A stretch of 64,000 nucleotides of DNA from Weissella cibaria (GTDB taxonomy: Bacteria > Bacillota > Bacilli > Lactobacillales > Lactobacillaceae): contig NZ_SDGK01000080.1 in the NCBI RefSeq assembly GCF_004521965.1, forward strand, positions 1 to 64,000, given 5' to 3'. Position 1 is the first letter of the stretch. Each line of letters starts with the position of its first letter. The notes beneath the pieces were generated by a model. The model was not told the DNA's origin. It made no database searches and was given only the letters and a program-made list of their open reading frames with translations. Both the position numbers and the translations under genes were made by a program. Below, one piece after another: positions 37,475 to 46,017 of the stretch.

Positions 37475-38896
37475 ATGACAACGCAATGGCGTGCAGAAGC
37501 ATTGAAGTATGAAGATGCATTGTTAACTGACTTGAAGGAAATGTTGGCCATCAAGTCAGTTCGTGATGATGAGGCAGCGACTGAGGACGCACCTTTGGGA
37601 CCTGGCCCTAAGGAAGCTTTGCTAAAGTTCGAAGAATTCGCAAAGCGTGACGGTTTCCGTGTTGGCAACTACAAGAACTTGGTTGCCTATGCAGAATTGG
37701 GACCCGAAGACGCTGAGGAAACAGTTGCCATTATTGGTCACTTGGATGTTATGCCAGCTGGTGACGGTTGGACAAAGGATCCATGGTCACCAGTTATCGA
37801 AGACGGCCGTTTGTATGCGCGTGGTGCATCAGACGACAAGGGACCTTCATTTACGGCTTACTACGCAATGAAGATGATCAAGGACTTGAACTTGGATTTG
37901 AAGCGCAAGCTAGTTTTGGTGATGGGAATTGATGAAGAGTCTGACTGGACTGGTATGGATGACTTCTTCGAGGAGTACGGTATGCCAACGATGGGCTTCT
38001 CACCTGATGCTGAATTCCCAATTATCAACGGTGAGAAGGGTAACGTTTCAATCGTAACGCGCTTTGCTGGTACGCAAGGTGGTTCATTGAAGTTGGTGTC
38101 ATTCTCAGCTGGTTCACGTCCAAACATGGTGCCTGGAACTGCTATTGCCGTCGTTGAGGCTGCAGATACTGCTGCTTTGGTTTCAGATATGGATGCTTAC
38201 TTGGCCGCTGAAAAGCGTGTTAAGGGAGAATCTAAGATTGATGGTAACCAAGTGACATTTACTTTCTATGGTAAGCAAGTTCACGGTGCGATGCCTGAAA
38301 CTGGTGAAAACGCGGGTACTTACTTGGCTAACTTCTTGCAAGATCAAGACTTTGGTGGCAACGCTAAGGGCTTCTTGACGTTCTTGGGAACGCAATTACA
38401 CGATGACACGGTTGCTGAGAAGATTGGTGCAAAGACGCACGACGATTTGATGCACGACTTGTCAATGAACATTGGTATCCAACGCTTTACTGATGGCGAA
38501 GATGGCTTCGTAAATGCTAACTTCCGTTACCCACAAAACACAACGGCTGAAGAAATTGAAGGTCACGTAGCGGCATCATTGCCTGCTGGTTTTGATGCAA
38601 CGGCCAAGCAAGAAGGTCACGCACAAGTGCCTCACTACGTACCTGGTGATGATCCGCTTGTTAAGACGTTGTTACAAGTTTATCGTGAGCAAACAGGTTT
38701 GCCAGCAGGTGAGCAAGTTATCGGTGGTGGTACGTTTGGACGTTTGTTGAAGCGTGGTGTTGCCTTTGGAGCAATGTTCGAAGGTGTGCCCGACACGATG
38801 CACCAAGCTGACGAATTCTACCCAGTATCAGATTTGACACGTGCGATGGCTATTTTCGGACAATCAATGTACGAATTGGCTAACGTTGAAGATTAA
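37475..38896 (+). CDS. pepV: Dipeptidase PepV (M20 family)
   Basis: Zinc dipeptidase of lactic acid bacteria that cleaves dipeptides produced by peptide uptake. 473 residues, normal for PepV. Metal ligands: HLDVMPAGDGW (about 87-97), GASDDKGP with bridging Asp, catalytic EE in GIDEESDWTGM, later Asp in FSPDAEFP and His near the end in MHQADEFYPV. Lid domain (about 190-360) interrupts the catalytic fold. Start ATG 37475, GGAGG ten bases upstream. Codon bias indicates high expression; fits the oligopeptide transporter encoded at 48.7 kb. Confidence 0.95.
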   Translation: MTTQWRAEALKYEDALLTDLKEMLAIKSVRDDEAATEDAPLGPGPKEALLKFEEFAKRDGFRVGNYKNLVAYAELGPEDAEETVAIIGHLDVMPAGDGWTKDPWSPVIEDGRLYARGASDDKGPSFTAYYAMKMIKDLNLDLKRKLVLVMGIDEESDWTGMDDFFEEYGMPTMGFSPDAEFPIINGEKGNVSIVTRFAGTQGGSLKLVSFSAGSRPNMVPGTAIAVVEAADTAALVSDMDAYLAAEKRVKGESKIDGNQVTFTFYGKQVHGAMPETGENAGTYLANFLQDQDFGGNAKGFLTFLGTQLHDDTVAEKIGAKTHDDLMHDLSMNIGIQRFTDGEDGFVNANFRYPQNTTAEEIEGHVAASLPAGFDATAKQEGHAQVPHYVPGDDPLVKTLLQVYREQTGLPAGEQVIGGGTFGRLLKRGVAFGAMFEGVPDTMHQADEFYPVSDLTRAMAIFGQSMYELANVED

Positions 38897-38897
38897 T

Positions 38898-38944
38898 AAC
38901 AATAAAAACCGCAATGACGACAAATCATTGCGGTTTTTATTGTT
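38898..38944. terminator. Bidirectional terminator after pepV
   Basis: A perfect 20-bp stem beginning AACAATAAAAACCGCAATGA (38898-38917) and closing at 38925-38944; serves pepV and the convergent surface-protein gene. Confidence 0.9.
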
Positions 38945-38953
38945 ATTCAAAAA

Positions 38954-39850
38954 TTAATGACTAATAATGTCACGTTCACGGTCAGCTTGACGTCGGCGAA
39001 TTGTGTAGTAGGCAATAATCCAAGAAGCCAAAGCAACTGAAAATGTTGTGATTGCAACCGGGCCCCAGTTCATTTGGTAAGTACTAGGTGGCAACATGTC
39101 GTCAGCCATTTGCCCAGCGCGAACAGCCACCTCATGAATTGATGTGGCTGCTGTGGTCAGCGTAACCGATTGTTCAGGTTGTGCGGCATTGCTGTTTACG
39201 GTGGCTACCTGTTGATTTGTAGCTTGACTAGTTGTGACTGTCGTTGGTGCAGTGACCGAAGCGCGCTGTGTAGTGGCGCTTGGCGTTCGATAAGTTGTGG
39301 CAGTCCGTGCGTCAGACGTTTTACTAGTCGTGACCTTTTACGTTTGTGTAACGGATTGGTCAGTAATGGGTTGGGCCGGTGTTTCTGAAGTTGTCACCTT
39401 ATTAGCCGAGTCGGTTTCAGTTGGTGTTGTGGCTTGCCCAACTGACTCTGACAAAACGACTTCACTGGCCTTGTTACTATCAGAAGTGTTGCTTTCAGTG
39501 GGTGTTTCGATAACAGGGGGCACATAATCGGTAGTTGTTTCTTCAGGTAATACAACCGGTGTGTTGGGTACGCACGCTTCTAACGTTTCTGGTATAGCAG
39601 TTTTTCCGCTAGCTGTGCTGGTTTCTTCTTCAGATTTAACTGATGCTGGTAAGGCAATGGGTGTGGCTGGCGTTGGTTCATCTATCGTTGGTGTACTTGT
39701 CGCAGAGTCTGCGGTATCGTCATTAACGATGCTGACGGATGTTGACACTGTTGCGGGGGTTTCCGTGTCATCAGCAAACACAGGGGTAGTGAATAAAACG
39801 CTAGCCAATAAAATAGATGCTGTTAACAAACTTGATTTTTGAATTGCCAT
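38954..39850 (-). pseudogene. Thr/Ser-rich surface protein with one nonsense codon
   Basis: A 299-codon minus-strand frame runs from ATG 39850 to TAA 38954, broken only by TAA at 39338-39340 (residue 171, ...SVTQT stop KVTTSK). The part before it has a signal peptide (about 1-26, cleavage after PVFA) and a low-complexity Thr/Ser/Pro/Glu stalk; the part after continues the same composition and ends with a TM helix (AITTFSVALASWIIAYY) and a basic tail RRRQADRERD. No LPxTG motif. The stop would release a 170-residue secreted fragment without anchor. AAGG ribosome binding site lies at about 39859-39862. Confidence 0.78.
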
Positions 39851-39982
39851 GTCACAATTGCCTTACTTTCTAAACGAGATATTACCTTAAAATAGTACTC
39901 TTTTCTTCCTTATTTGTGAGCGAAATACACAAGCTTCGTGCAAACTGTTCACAATAAATTCACAAATTAAGCGCGTTACGTT

Positions 39983-40011
39983 TTGAAGTTCGGTTTAAGG
40001 CGCGATATGTT
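39983..40011 (+). promoter_or_regulatory. Possible promoter of the DUF1002 gene
   Basis: TTGAAG (39983-39988), 17-bp spacer, TATGTT (40006-40011). Its -10 overlaps the WalR-type box at 40008-40024; TACAAT at 40011-40016 is an alternative -10. Confidence 0.4.
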
Positions 40012-40024
40012 ACAATTATGTAAC
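40008..40024 (+). promoter_or_regulatory. Candidate WalR box TGTTAC-N5-TGTAAC
   Basis: Bases 40008-40024 fit the published WalR consensus TGTWAH-N5-TGTWAH at every defined position; they also form the palindrome TGTTACA-ATTA-TGTAACA. It lies about 30 bp before the start codon of a secreted protein gene and overlaps the predicted -10, which would fit repression by WalR. WalR itself is encoded at 841-1542. Confidence 0.6.
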
Positions 40025-40052
40025 AATGAAAACGATGGTATCGGAGGAAATA

Positions 40053-41051
40053 ATGATGCAAACTAAGAAAATGATAACGACGACGTTGCTAGCAACTGCC
40101 TTGTTGGGGGCTTCAACGGTGACTGCGACCGTTCTGGTGCAACCCAACGTTGTGCAAGCAGCGATAACAACGAATGTGCAAACACGAGCCTTATCAAAGT
40201 CGTATGTTGTTTATGGGGCTGGGGCCTCAGATCAAAGTGCTCTTGCAACAACGCTTGGTGTAACAGACAGCTATGAAAAACTAACCACAACCGGGGCTGA
40301 CGCCTCGTACATTGGCCTTTCGGGAGTGGCAGATAGTGCGATGATTAGTTCTGTTGCCATTGCACCGGCTGAGCCTGGTACAGGGACACTGGTAAACATT
40401 AAGAACTTTGATGGTAAGGATAATATTACGCAAGTGACCTCACAACAGTATGCGATGGCAGCCACGATGGCCGGTGTAAAAGATGTGATTATTACGGTAA
40501 CAGCCAACCAACAAGTTTCTGGGCAAGCAGCCTTGGCTGGTGTTTATAAAGCTTTGGATACAGATGGGATTGCGCTGAACGAACAAAATACGTCTGCAGC
40601 TAATAACATGCTAGCCGCTACAACGGATGCCGTGAATGATAACAAAGACGATAAGGCCTACCCAGGTAAGTTAACGTCAGCGGTAACGAACACAGCTAGC
40701 GAACTGGCTGAGAAAAAGCAAGACGGGCAAAACATTACAATTAATATTGCAGTTGATCAATTAAATATTAACTTGGATAAGCAAGGTATTGCCGAAAAGA
40801 CGTCGGATACGGCGGTACAAACAATGGCGCAAGCGTTGGTAGGGGTTGCAGACGCACCTATTTCTGACTCATCTTCCTTCGTTGATAATGCTAAGAGTCT
40901 ATCAAATAAGCTTGAAAACTCAGCTGGAGATGCGATGGCTAAGGCGAAGGATTTTGCGAATTCAGAGGATGTTAAGCAAGCTGCTAATTGGTTCGTCACG
41001 AACATTTGGAATCCAATTGTTAACTTTTTCAAGGGTTTATTGAATAAGTAA
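40053..41051 (+). CDS. Secreted DUF1002 protein (YpuA-like)
   Basis: About 332 residues. Signal peptide (KKMITTTLLATALLGASTVTA, cleavage near VVQAA), then a DUF1002 domain typical of secreted proteins of lactobacilli and bacilli: YVVYGAGASDQ, LGVTDSYEKLTT, ADASYIGLSGVADSAMISS, VTAPxxI-like VIITVTANQQVSGQAALAGVYKA. C-terminal helix WNPIVNFFKGLLNK. Function unknown; the family is exported and often linked to wall stress. ATG 40053 or 40056 (GGAGG at 40043-40047). Divergent from the surface-protein pseudogene and possibly WalR-controlled. Confidence 0.85.
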   Translation: MMQTKKMITTTLLATALLGASTVTATVLVQPNVVQAAITTNVQTRALSKSYVVYGAGASDQSALATTLGVTDSYEKLTTTGADASYIGLSGVADSAMISSVAIAPAEPGTGTLVNIKNFDGKDNITQVTSQQYAMAATMAGVKDVIITVTANQQVSGQAALAGVYKALDTDGIALNEQNTSAANNMLAATTDAVNDNKDDKAYPGKLTSAVTNTASELAEKKQDGQNITINIAVDQLNINLDKQGIAEKTSDTAVQTMAQALVGVADAPISDSSSFVDNAKSLSNKLENSAGDAMAKAKDFANSEDVKQAANWFVTNIWNPIVNFFKGLLNK

Positions 41052-41153
41052 TGATTTTTGTCAGACTTCACACTATCTTCGAAACTTTTGTACACGTCAA
41101 CAACTTACAACTCGTATAATAATGGCAGAAAGATAGATGGGGAGGAGACGTGA

Positions 41154-41699
41154 ATGAGTGCGGTCGTGATTTTTGATAGTCACTACAGGCATACTGAAAA
41201 ATGTGCCCGCTGGATTGCGAATGAGTTGCAGGTTAGTTTGTATCGCCTAGATGGAATCGGCACGTTGGATTTAACGACGTACGATACGATTGTTTTTGGT
41301 GGCCCAGTATTTCATGGTCGCGTTAAAATTTCTAACCTAGTCAATACACGGAATCCGGCACTGTATGATAAGCATATTTTGCTGTTCACGGTGGGCCTCC
41401 ATCTGATTGATGCGACTTATTTCAAACATATTTGTATTGATAATTTTAATTACCTTGTCCAACAGTGTGCTGATTTCTTTCAGCTACGGAGTGCGACAAA
41501 CCATGACAAAATGGGGCGTTGGCATCGACTATCGGTGTGGTGGATTAAAAAGATTGGTCGCGCGATTGCGGAAGAACACGTGAAAGAATTAGAGGAAATG
41601 CCAACAAATCAAATTGATTTAGTGGGTCGTTATCGTCAATTAGTGCAATCGATTATCGATCGGGTTTGCTCTTATGAACAACAAGCTTCATTAGAATAA
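41154..41699 (+). CDS. Flavodoxin-domain protein (HemG-like)
   Basis: 181 residues. Flavodoxin fold with phosphate loop region FDSHYRHTEKCARWIA, TYDTIVFGGPVFHGRV and LFTVGLHLIDATYF, as in flavodoxin-5/protoporphyrinogen oxidase-type proteins. The usual T/S-rich FMN loop (SxTGNT) is replaced by DSHYRHTE, so FMN binding may differ. C-terminal helical region (about 120-181). No haem genes are near, so a protoporphyrinogen oxidase role is doubtful; a redox role is only inferred. Start ATG 41154 after GGGGAGGAGACGTGA. Confidence 0.72.
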   Translation: MSAVVIFDSHYRHTEKCARWIANELQVSLYRLDGIGTLDLTTYDTIVFGGPVFHGRVKISNLVNTRNPALYDKHILLFTVGLHLIDATYFKHICIDNFNYLVQQCADFFQLRSATNHDKMGRWHRLSVWWIKKIGRAIAEEHVKELEEMPTNQIDLVGRYRQLVQSIIDRVCSYEQQASLE

Positions 41700-41701
41700 T
41701 T

Positions 41702-41750
41702 AACCTAAAAAGGACTAGTGCAGAGATTTTTGGGCTAGTCCGTTTGGGTT
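41702..41750. terminator. Inverted repeat, probable terminator
   Basis: Inner stem GGACTAG / CTAGTCC (41712-41718, 41735-41741) with outer AACCTAAA / TTTGGGTT. The T tract is short, so efficiency is uncertain. Confidence 0.5.
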
Positions 41751-41867
41751 AAAGCGGGTAACCTGACCAGTGTGCGTACATGGTATGATAGAACAGTTGG
41801 TTGTGCTGGCAGAGAATACCATGACTGACTGTGATAATGGGGACTAGAAAGTTTGGAGGGATGGACC

Positions 41868-42617
41868 ATGGATCAATTACGATTGACACAATTAAGCCCA
41901 GTGACAATTACAAGTTATGCCACGATCGATTCAACCAATACTGCTGCAAAACGGTTGATTGATAATACACAATTAAAGACGCCAGTAGCGATTGTGGCAG
42001 ATGAGCAAACGGCAGGGTATGGCCGGCATGGTCGACAGTATTTTTCGCCAGATCAAGTTGGTGTTTATCTAACTTTGGTTTGGCTAGTGGCTGATAGTCG
42101 AACGCTCAACCCTGGTCAGGTGACAACAAGCGTGGCGGTGGCAGCTGCCACTGCATTGTCAGTTGAATTGGGTGTACATGTTGGCATTAAATGGGTCAAT
42201 GATTTGTACTATCAACATAAAAAGGTGGCCGGTATTTTAGTTGAATCGGTCGGTAATCATTTGATTATTGGCATCGGTTTGAATATTAATCCAACCGATT
42301 ATCCGGCTGACATCCAAGCAAAGGCCGGTGCGTTAACTGATCAACAAGTTGATCGGGAACAGCTGGTGGCATCGTTATTAAATTATTTCGTTCGCTATTT
42401 TTCGTTAGATGCCCGTGATGTGATGCGCGACTATCGCAAATTATCACTCGTAATTGGTCAACAGGTTGAGCTGGTTGTTGGTAAGCAAACCATCCAAGGG
42501 CGTGTTCAAGATGTGCTGGATGATGGTGGGTTGTTGGTGCAAACAACCGCTGGCCCACAAACTTTCTATTCCGGTGAAATCACGAAATTAAATATGACAG
42601 GATGGACTATTTCATGA
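41868..42617 (+). CDS. birA: Biotin--protein ligase BirA, class I (no DNA-binding domain)
   Basis: Attaches biotin to carboxylase carrier domains. 249 residues: catalytic BPL/LPL domain with DSTNTAAKRL, the ATP/biotin loop AGYGRHGRQ (GRGRxG type, near 55-63), IKWVNDLYYQHKKVAGILVE and a C-terminal SH3-like domain (about 200-249). The N-terminal winged helix of repressor-type BirA is absent, so it should not regulate. ATG 41868 has GGAGGG seven bases upstream; TTG 41853 is not needed. Overlaps bioY by four bases: ligase and biotin importer are made together. Confidence 0.92.
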   Translation: MDQLRLTQLSPVTITSYATIDSTNTAAKRLIDNTQLKTPVAIVADEQTAGYGRHGRQYFSPDQVGVYLTLVWLVADSRTLNPGQVTTSVAVAAATALSVELGVHVGIKWVNDLYYQHKKVAGILVESVGNHLIIGIGLNINPTDYPADIQAKAGALTDQQVDREQLVASLLNYFVRYFSLDARDVMRDYRKLSLVIGQQVELVVGKQTIQGRVQDVLDDGGLLVQTTAGPQTFYSGEITKLNMTGWTIS

Positions 42618-43147
42618 AAACACGACAGCTTGTGCTAGCAGCTGTTTTTGCAGCAATGATTGCGGTATTGGCACCTTTGTCAGTTCCAACGGGGGTTGTG
42701 CCGTTAACCCTACAAACGATGATTGTGCCGTTGGTTGCATCGGTGACATTGCTACCAATTTCGTTGTCAGCTGTGGCAGTTTACTTATTGCTAGGCGTGG
42801 TCGGGATGCCTGTATTTGCAGGCTGGACCTCTGGTGTTGGTATCGTTATTGGGCCAACGGGTGGTTACCTTATCGGCATGCTTTTGTTCCCGCTTATTAT
42901 TGGGTGGGGAATCAAGTTGAGTGCCAAGTGGTATGCGTTGACAGCGTGGAACTTAATTGCGGCGTTTTTGCAGTTGGTATTCGGCACGGTTTGGCTGGCA
43001 GTAGCGGCTAAGATGCCATTGGCGAATGCAATGGCTACCGGATTGGTGGCTTTCATCGTGCCAACTTTAATCAAGGTTGTCATTGTCATTGCTTTGGCGA
43101 TGATGATTGGCCGGGTGATGCGTCTCCCAATCGGTAAGGAATATTAA
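42614..43147 (+). CDS. bioY: Biotin transporter substrate-binding subunit BioY
   Basis: S-component of an ECF-type biotin importer, about 177 residues with six TM helices. Family signatures: VPLTLQTMIVPLVA (first conserved block), VGMPVFAGWTSGVGIVIGPTGGYLIG (parts quoted: GPTGGYLIG). The energy-coupling EcfAA'T module must be encoded elsewhere. I use ATG 42614, which overlaps the birA stop (ATGA coupling); ATG 42602 adds four residues. Followed by a strong terminator. Confidence 0.93.
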   Translation: MKTRQLVLAAVFAAMIAVLAPLSVPTGVVPLTLQTMIVPLVASVTLLPISLSAVAVYLLLGVVGMPVFAGWTSGVGIVIGPTGGYLIGMLLFPLIIGWGIKLSAKWYALTAWNLIAAFLQLVFGTVWLAVAAKMPLANAMATGLVAFIVPTLIKVVIVIALAMMIGRVMRLPIGKEY

Positions 43148-43152
43148 CGTTT

Positions 43153-43190
43153 TACCCCGAATTAAGCCAACTTAAGTTCGGGGTTTTATA
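43153..43190 (+). terminator. birA-bioY terminator
   Basis: ACCCCGAATTAAG / CTTAAGTTCGGGGT stem with one bulge and a T run. Confidence 0.82.
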
Positions 43191-43228
43191 ATGGAAATAA
43201 TTAAGTTTAAAGAGAGTCGTTAAAACCC

Positions 43229-43789
43229 ATGAATCGTAAAGTATTTGTGCTAACTGGAAATACCGGTACTGGCAAAACCACTGTTGCAAATTACCTCAAT
43301 GAATTCTTTGAAATGCCAAAAGTTATTACACACACAACTCGAGCACCAAGAGAAGGTGAAGTTGATCAAGTTGATTATTATTTTGAAACTGAAGCAAGTT
43401 TTAAACAAAATCATTACCTAGAGAGTGTGACGTATTCAAATTATCACTACGGGTCATCCCATGAAGGATTAGCTAGGGCGTGGGAGAAGAATCCATTCAT
43501 TACCATTGTGTTGGATACGGCTGGCGCAATTACATATGCGCAAGAATTGGGTGACGAGGCGGTTATTATTTATCTCACTGTTAGCGAAGAAAATGATTTG
43601 TTAACGCGTTTAGAAAAGCGTGGGGATGATGTAACTGCGGTTAAGGAGCGTTTAGCCAGTCAAGAATATCAACGCGATGCTGCATTGCCTGATGCGTTAC
43701 GCGGCGTTGCCCACGTCGTGATTAATGATGATTGGGAAACCACCAAAGAAGAGATCAATCAAATTGTTAAGCAGGTTGTCCAAGAATAA
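43229..43789 (+). CDS. Guanylate kinase-like protein
   Basis: 186 residues of the P-loop guanylate kinase family: Walker A LTGNTGTGKTT, then THTTRAPREGEVDQVDYYF in parts (TTRAPREGE, DYYFE), the GMP-binding region that defines Gmk. Lid region is shorter than in housekeeping Gmk (about 205 residues) and the LDTAGAITYAQ segment replaces the usual LDIDVQGA. Lactic acid bacteria often have such a second Gmk-like gene. It may be a true guanylate kinase or a paralogue with a different nucleotide role. Confidence 0.75.
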   Translation: MNRKVFVLTGNTGTGKTTVANYLNEFFEMPKVITHTTRAPREGEVDQVDYYFETEASFKQNHYLESVTYSNYHYGSSHEGLARAWEKNPFITIVLDTAGAITYAQELGDEAVIIYLTVSEENDLLTRLEKRGDDVTAVKERLASQEYQRDAALPDALRGVAHVVINDDWETTKEEINQIVKQVVQE

Positions 43790-43812
43790 TTGGCCACGAT
43801 AGGAGGAGTATT

Positions 43813-44313
43813 ATGGCATATCGAACACCACCCGTTATCACGCCGGTTGCACTAGTTTCAATTATTTTGGCGTTAAGTGCAGCTAACGCAATTGTTAATG
43901 TTTCAACGAACACATCGAATGGTGCAAAAATTTCTTCAAGCATTGTGTCATCATCGACATCAACAAGTGCGCCGGCTAAGTCTGAAGAGAGTAAGTCCGC
44001 TGGCACTGCTGAAACATCGACGAGTCAAGTCGACAGTGATAGTCAGACAGACTCGTCTGCCACAACAGAGTCGGATCGTAAACAAGAGGAGTCGTCATCA
44101 GCAAGTACGGCATCGACAAATAAAGATACGACTGATAGTCGGGTGAGTTCGTCGAGCGAAACGAGTCGTCCGGCAAGCAGTTCAAGTGCCGTCACGTCGA
44201 GTGCTTCAAGTGCTTCAAGTGCCCCGGCCTCAAGCGCAACGAGTTCGTCTACGGCTAGTTCAACTGCGCCAGCAACGACACCATCGACAGCGAACGGAGG
44301 TGCAACAAACTAA
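43813..44313 (+). CDS. Short membrane-anchored Ser/Thr-rich protein
   Basis: 166 residues: a basic start, one hydrophobic helix (about 9-29, ITPVALVSIILALSAANAIV) and then an almost pure Ser/Thr/Ala/Asp low-complexity tail to the end. No cysteine lipobox, no LPxTG. It looks like a membrane-tethered extracellular (or glycosylatable) stalk. ATG with AGGAGGA at 43801-43807. Its stop overlaps the next gene's start (TAATG), so the two are likely translated together. Function unknown. Confidence 0.7.
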   Translation: MAYRTPPVITPVALVSIILALSAANAIVNVSTNTSNGAKISSSIVSSSTSTSAPAKSEESKSAGTAETSTSQVDSDSQTDSSATTESDRKQEESSSASTASTNKDTTDSRVSSSSETSRPASSSSAVTSSASSASSAPASSATSSSTASSTAPATTPSTANGGATN

Positions 44314-45110
44314 TGCTGACTATTTTAGATTTGTTAAACCACTACCTGGGGTTCTTTAATGTTAATACCAGGTGGAAAGGGCAAGTATATTCACTTTTGG
44401 CCACAGCGGGAGACTTTTATGTCTTGTACTTGGGCGTAAAGCACATTGAAAATGGGGCCTACCTTCGTGGGGCGGTATTGATGCTAGCCTTCATTGTGAT
44501 TGCCTATTTTGCGGTTCTGAATATGGTGTACTACTATACGAAGAAAACGGTGAAGTGGGATATTTCACCAAAGATTGAAAAGGTTTTAGGTGGCCGGCCT
44601 GATGAAGAAAGTCAGACTACTAAAGCAGCAATGCCTTATGTACCAGCAACCGGATTATACGCCAAAGAAAATGTGCTACCAGCAACGGCAATTTCTGACG
44701 CTGATATGCAAGCAGAATTAACGAAAGTTGCCGAGCAGTTACAAGCTAGTGGGATGTTCCAACAAGACTATAACGGCATTTCAGAGACTGATCAGTTAGC
44801 CTATTTGGCGGCTGGTAACGAGGTCATCTATGCTAATCATCCGGGGACACCATTGCCATACTTCCGATTGGAGAATGAGCGTGGTGGCTTGGCCGTTTAC
44901 GGCGGCTTGAACGAGATGTTTGCGCAGCGCGTTGCTAGGATTAAAACGGTTGGCCTGCAACCAGTTGAGTTAGCCCTCGAAAATTATGATTTGTTTATTG
45001 CATCGGCGGTAATTACGGGTGGTGTTGGTCATACACGTGGTCGCGTAAACCTACAAGAAACAACGACGCCTTATCAACTAGCCGTTGAGCTAGCTTATAA
45101 GCAAAGGTGA
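44313..45110 (+). CDS. Conserved membrane protein (DUF6681-like)
   Basis: 265 residues. Two N-terminal TM helices (about 25-45 and 50-75: VYSLLATAGDFYVLYLGVKH, GAVLMLAFIVIAYFAVLNMV), then a cytoplasmic domain of about 190 residues. The N terminus MLTILDLLNHYLGFFNVNTR and KIEKVLGG segment recall a lactobacillar family I know as DUF6681; this call is from memory of the pattern. Coupled to the Ser-rich protein gene upstream. Function unknown. Confidence 0.6.
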   Translation: MLTILDLLNHYLGFFNVNTRWKGQVYSLLATAGDFYVLYLGVKHIENGAYLRGAVLMLAFIVIAYFAVLNMVYYYTKKTVKWDISPKIEKVLGGRPDEESQTTKAAMPYVPATGLYAKENVLPATAISDADMQAELTKVAEQLQASGMFQQDYNGISETDQLAYLAAGNEVIYANHPGTPLPYFRLENERGGLAVYGGLNEMFAQRVARIKTVGLQPVELALENYDLFIASAVITGGVGHTRGRVNLQETTTPYQLAVELAYKQR

Positions 45111-45147
45111 GTCTGTCAGGTGATTGTCAAGAAACCTGACAAGATAA

Positions 45148-45177
45148 TTGACACTAGTCTTATTTACAGACTATTAT
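45148..45177 (+). promoter_or_regulatory. glnQ operon promoter
   Basis: Perfect TTGACA (45148-45153), 18-bp spacer, TATTAT (45172-45177). Just upstream, TGTCAGGT / ACCTGACA (45115-45142) forms an 8-bp inverted repeat that could be an operator or the terminator of the preceding gene. Confidence 0.7.
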
Positions 45178-45188
45178 TAAACATAGCG

Positions 45189-45221
45189 ACCCGTCACGAA
45201 AAATCGCGACGGGTTATTTTA
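45189..45221 (+). terminator. Hairpin at the start of the glnQ transcript
   Basis: ACCCGTCACG / CGCGACGGGT hairpin starting only about 5-10 bases from the predicted transcription start, followed by TTATTTTAT. It could be an early attenuator or a 5' protective stem. Confidence 0.5.
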
Positions 45222-45270
45222 TATTGAATGATGATTTTTGAGACAATTGTCAATAAGGAGGAACACCATT

Positions 45271-46005
45271 ATGTCGATGATCGAATTTAAGGACGTCGAA
45301 AAGTACTATGGCGATTTTCACGCTTTGAAGGATATTAACCTTGACGTGGAAGCTGGTGAAACGGTCGTTTTGCTTGGCCCATCTGGTTCAGGAAAATCAA
45401 CGTTGATTCGCACCGTAAATGGTTTGGAGCCTGTTCAAGAAGGCCAATTAATTGTTAACGGTCAAGACTTGGCTAACCCACAAACTGACATGAACCGTAC
45501 GCGTAAGAATGTTGGCATGGTTTTCCAACACTTTAACTTGTATGCGAACAAGACGGTTTTGGAAAACATTATGTTGGCCCCACGTTTGGTATTGAAGCGT
45601 GATGAAGCAGAAAACAAGAAGATTGCAATGGAATTGTTGGAGCGAGTTGGTCTTGCTGACAAGGCTGACAAGATGCCTTCAACGCTTTCAGGTGGGCAAC
45701 AACAACGTATTGCGATTGCGCGTTCATTGGCAATGAAGCCAAAGGCCTTATTGTTTGATGAACCAACGTCAGCTTTGGACCCAGAAATGGTTAACGACGT
45801 CTTGAAGATTATGCGCGAAATCGCGGCGGATTCAAGTATGACAATGTTGGTTGTGACACACGAAATGGGCTTTGCTAAGCAAGTTGCCGATCGTGTTATT
45901 TTTATGGCAGATGGTCAAATTTTGGAAGATTCTCCTACTGAAGAATTCTTTTCAAATCCTAAGGAGCCACGTGCACGTCAATTCTTGTCACAAATCATTC
46001 ACTAG
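45271..46005 (+). CDS. glnQ: Amino-acid ABC transporter ATP-binding protein (GlnQ type)
   Basis: Cytoplasmic ATPase of a polar amino-acid importer (glutamine/glutamate family). 244 residues. Walker A GPSGSGKST, Q loop VFQHFNLY, signature LSGGQQQR, Walker B LLFDEPTSALDPE, H loop VTHEM. ATG 45271 has AAGGAGGA 8 bases upstream; an ORF extension to 45238 is not needed. First of four genes: ATPase, binding protein, two permeases, all within a few bases of each other. Confidence 0.93.
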   Translation: MSMIEFKDVEKYYGDFHALKDINLDVEAGETVVLLGPSGSGKSTLIRTVNGLEPVQEGQLIVNGQDLANPQTDMNRTRKNVGMVFQHFNLYANKTVLENIMLAPRLVLKRDEAENKKIAMELLERVGLADKADKMPSTLSGGQQQRIAIARSLAMKPKALLFDEPTSALDPEMVNDVLKIMREIAADSSMTMLVVTHEMGFAKQVADRVIFMADGQILEDSPTEEFFSNPKEPRARQFLSQIIH

Positions 46006-46017
46006 GAGGTGCGGAGT

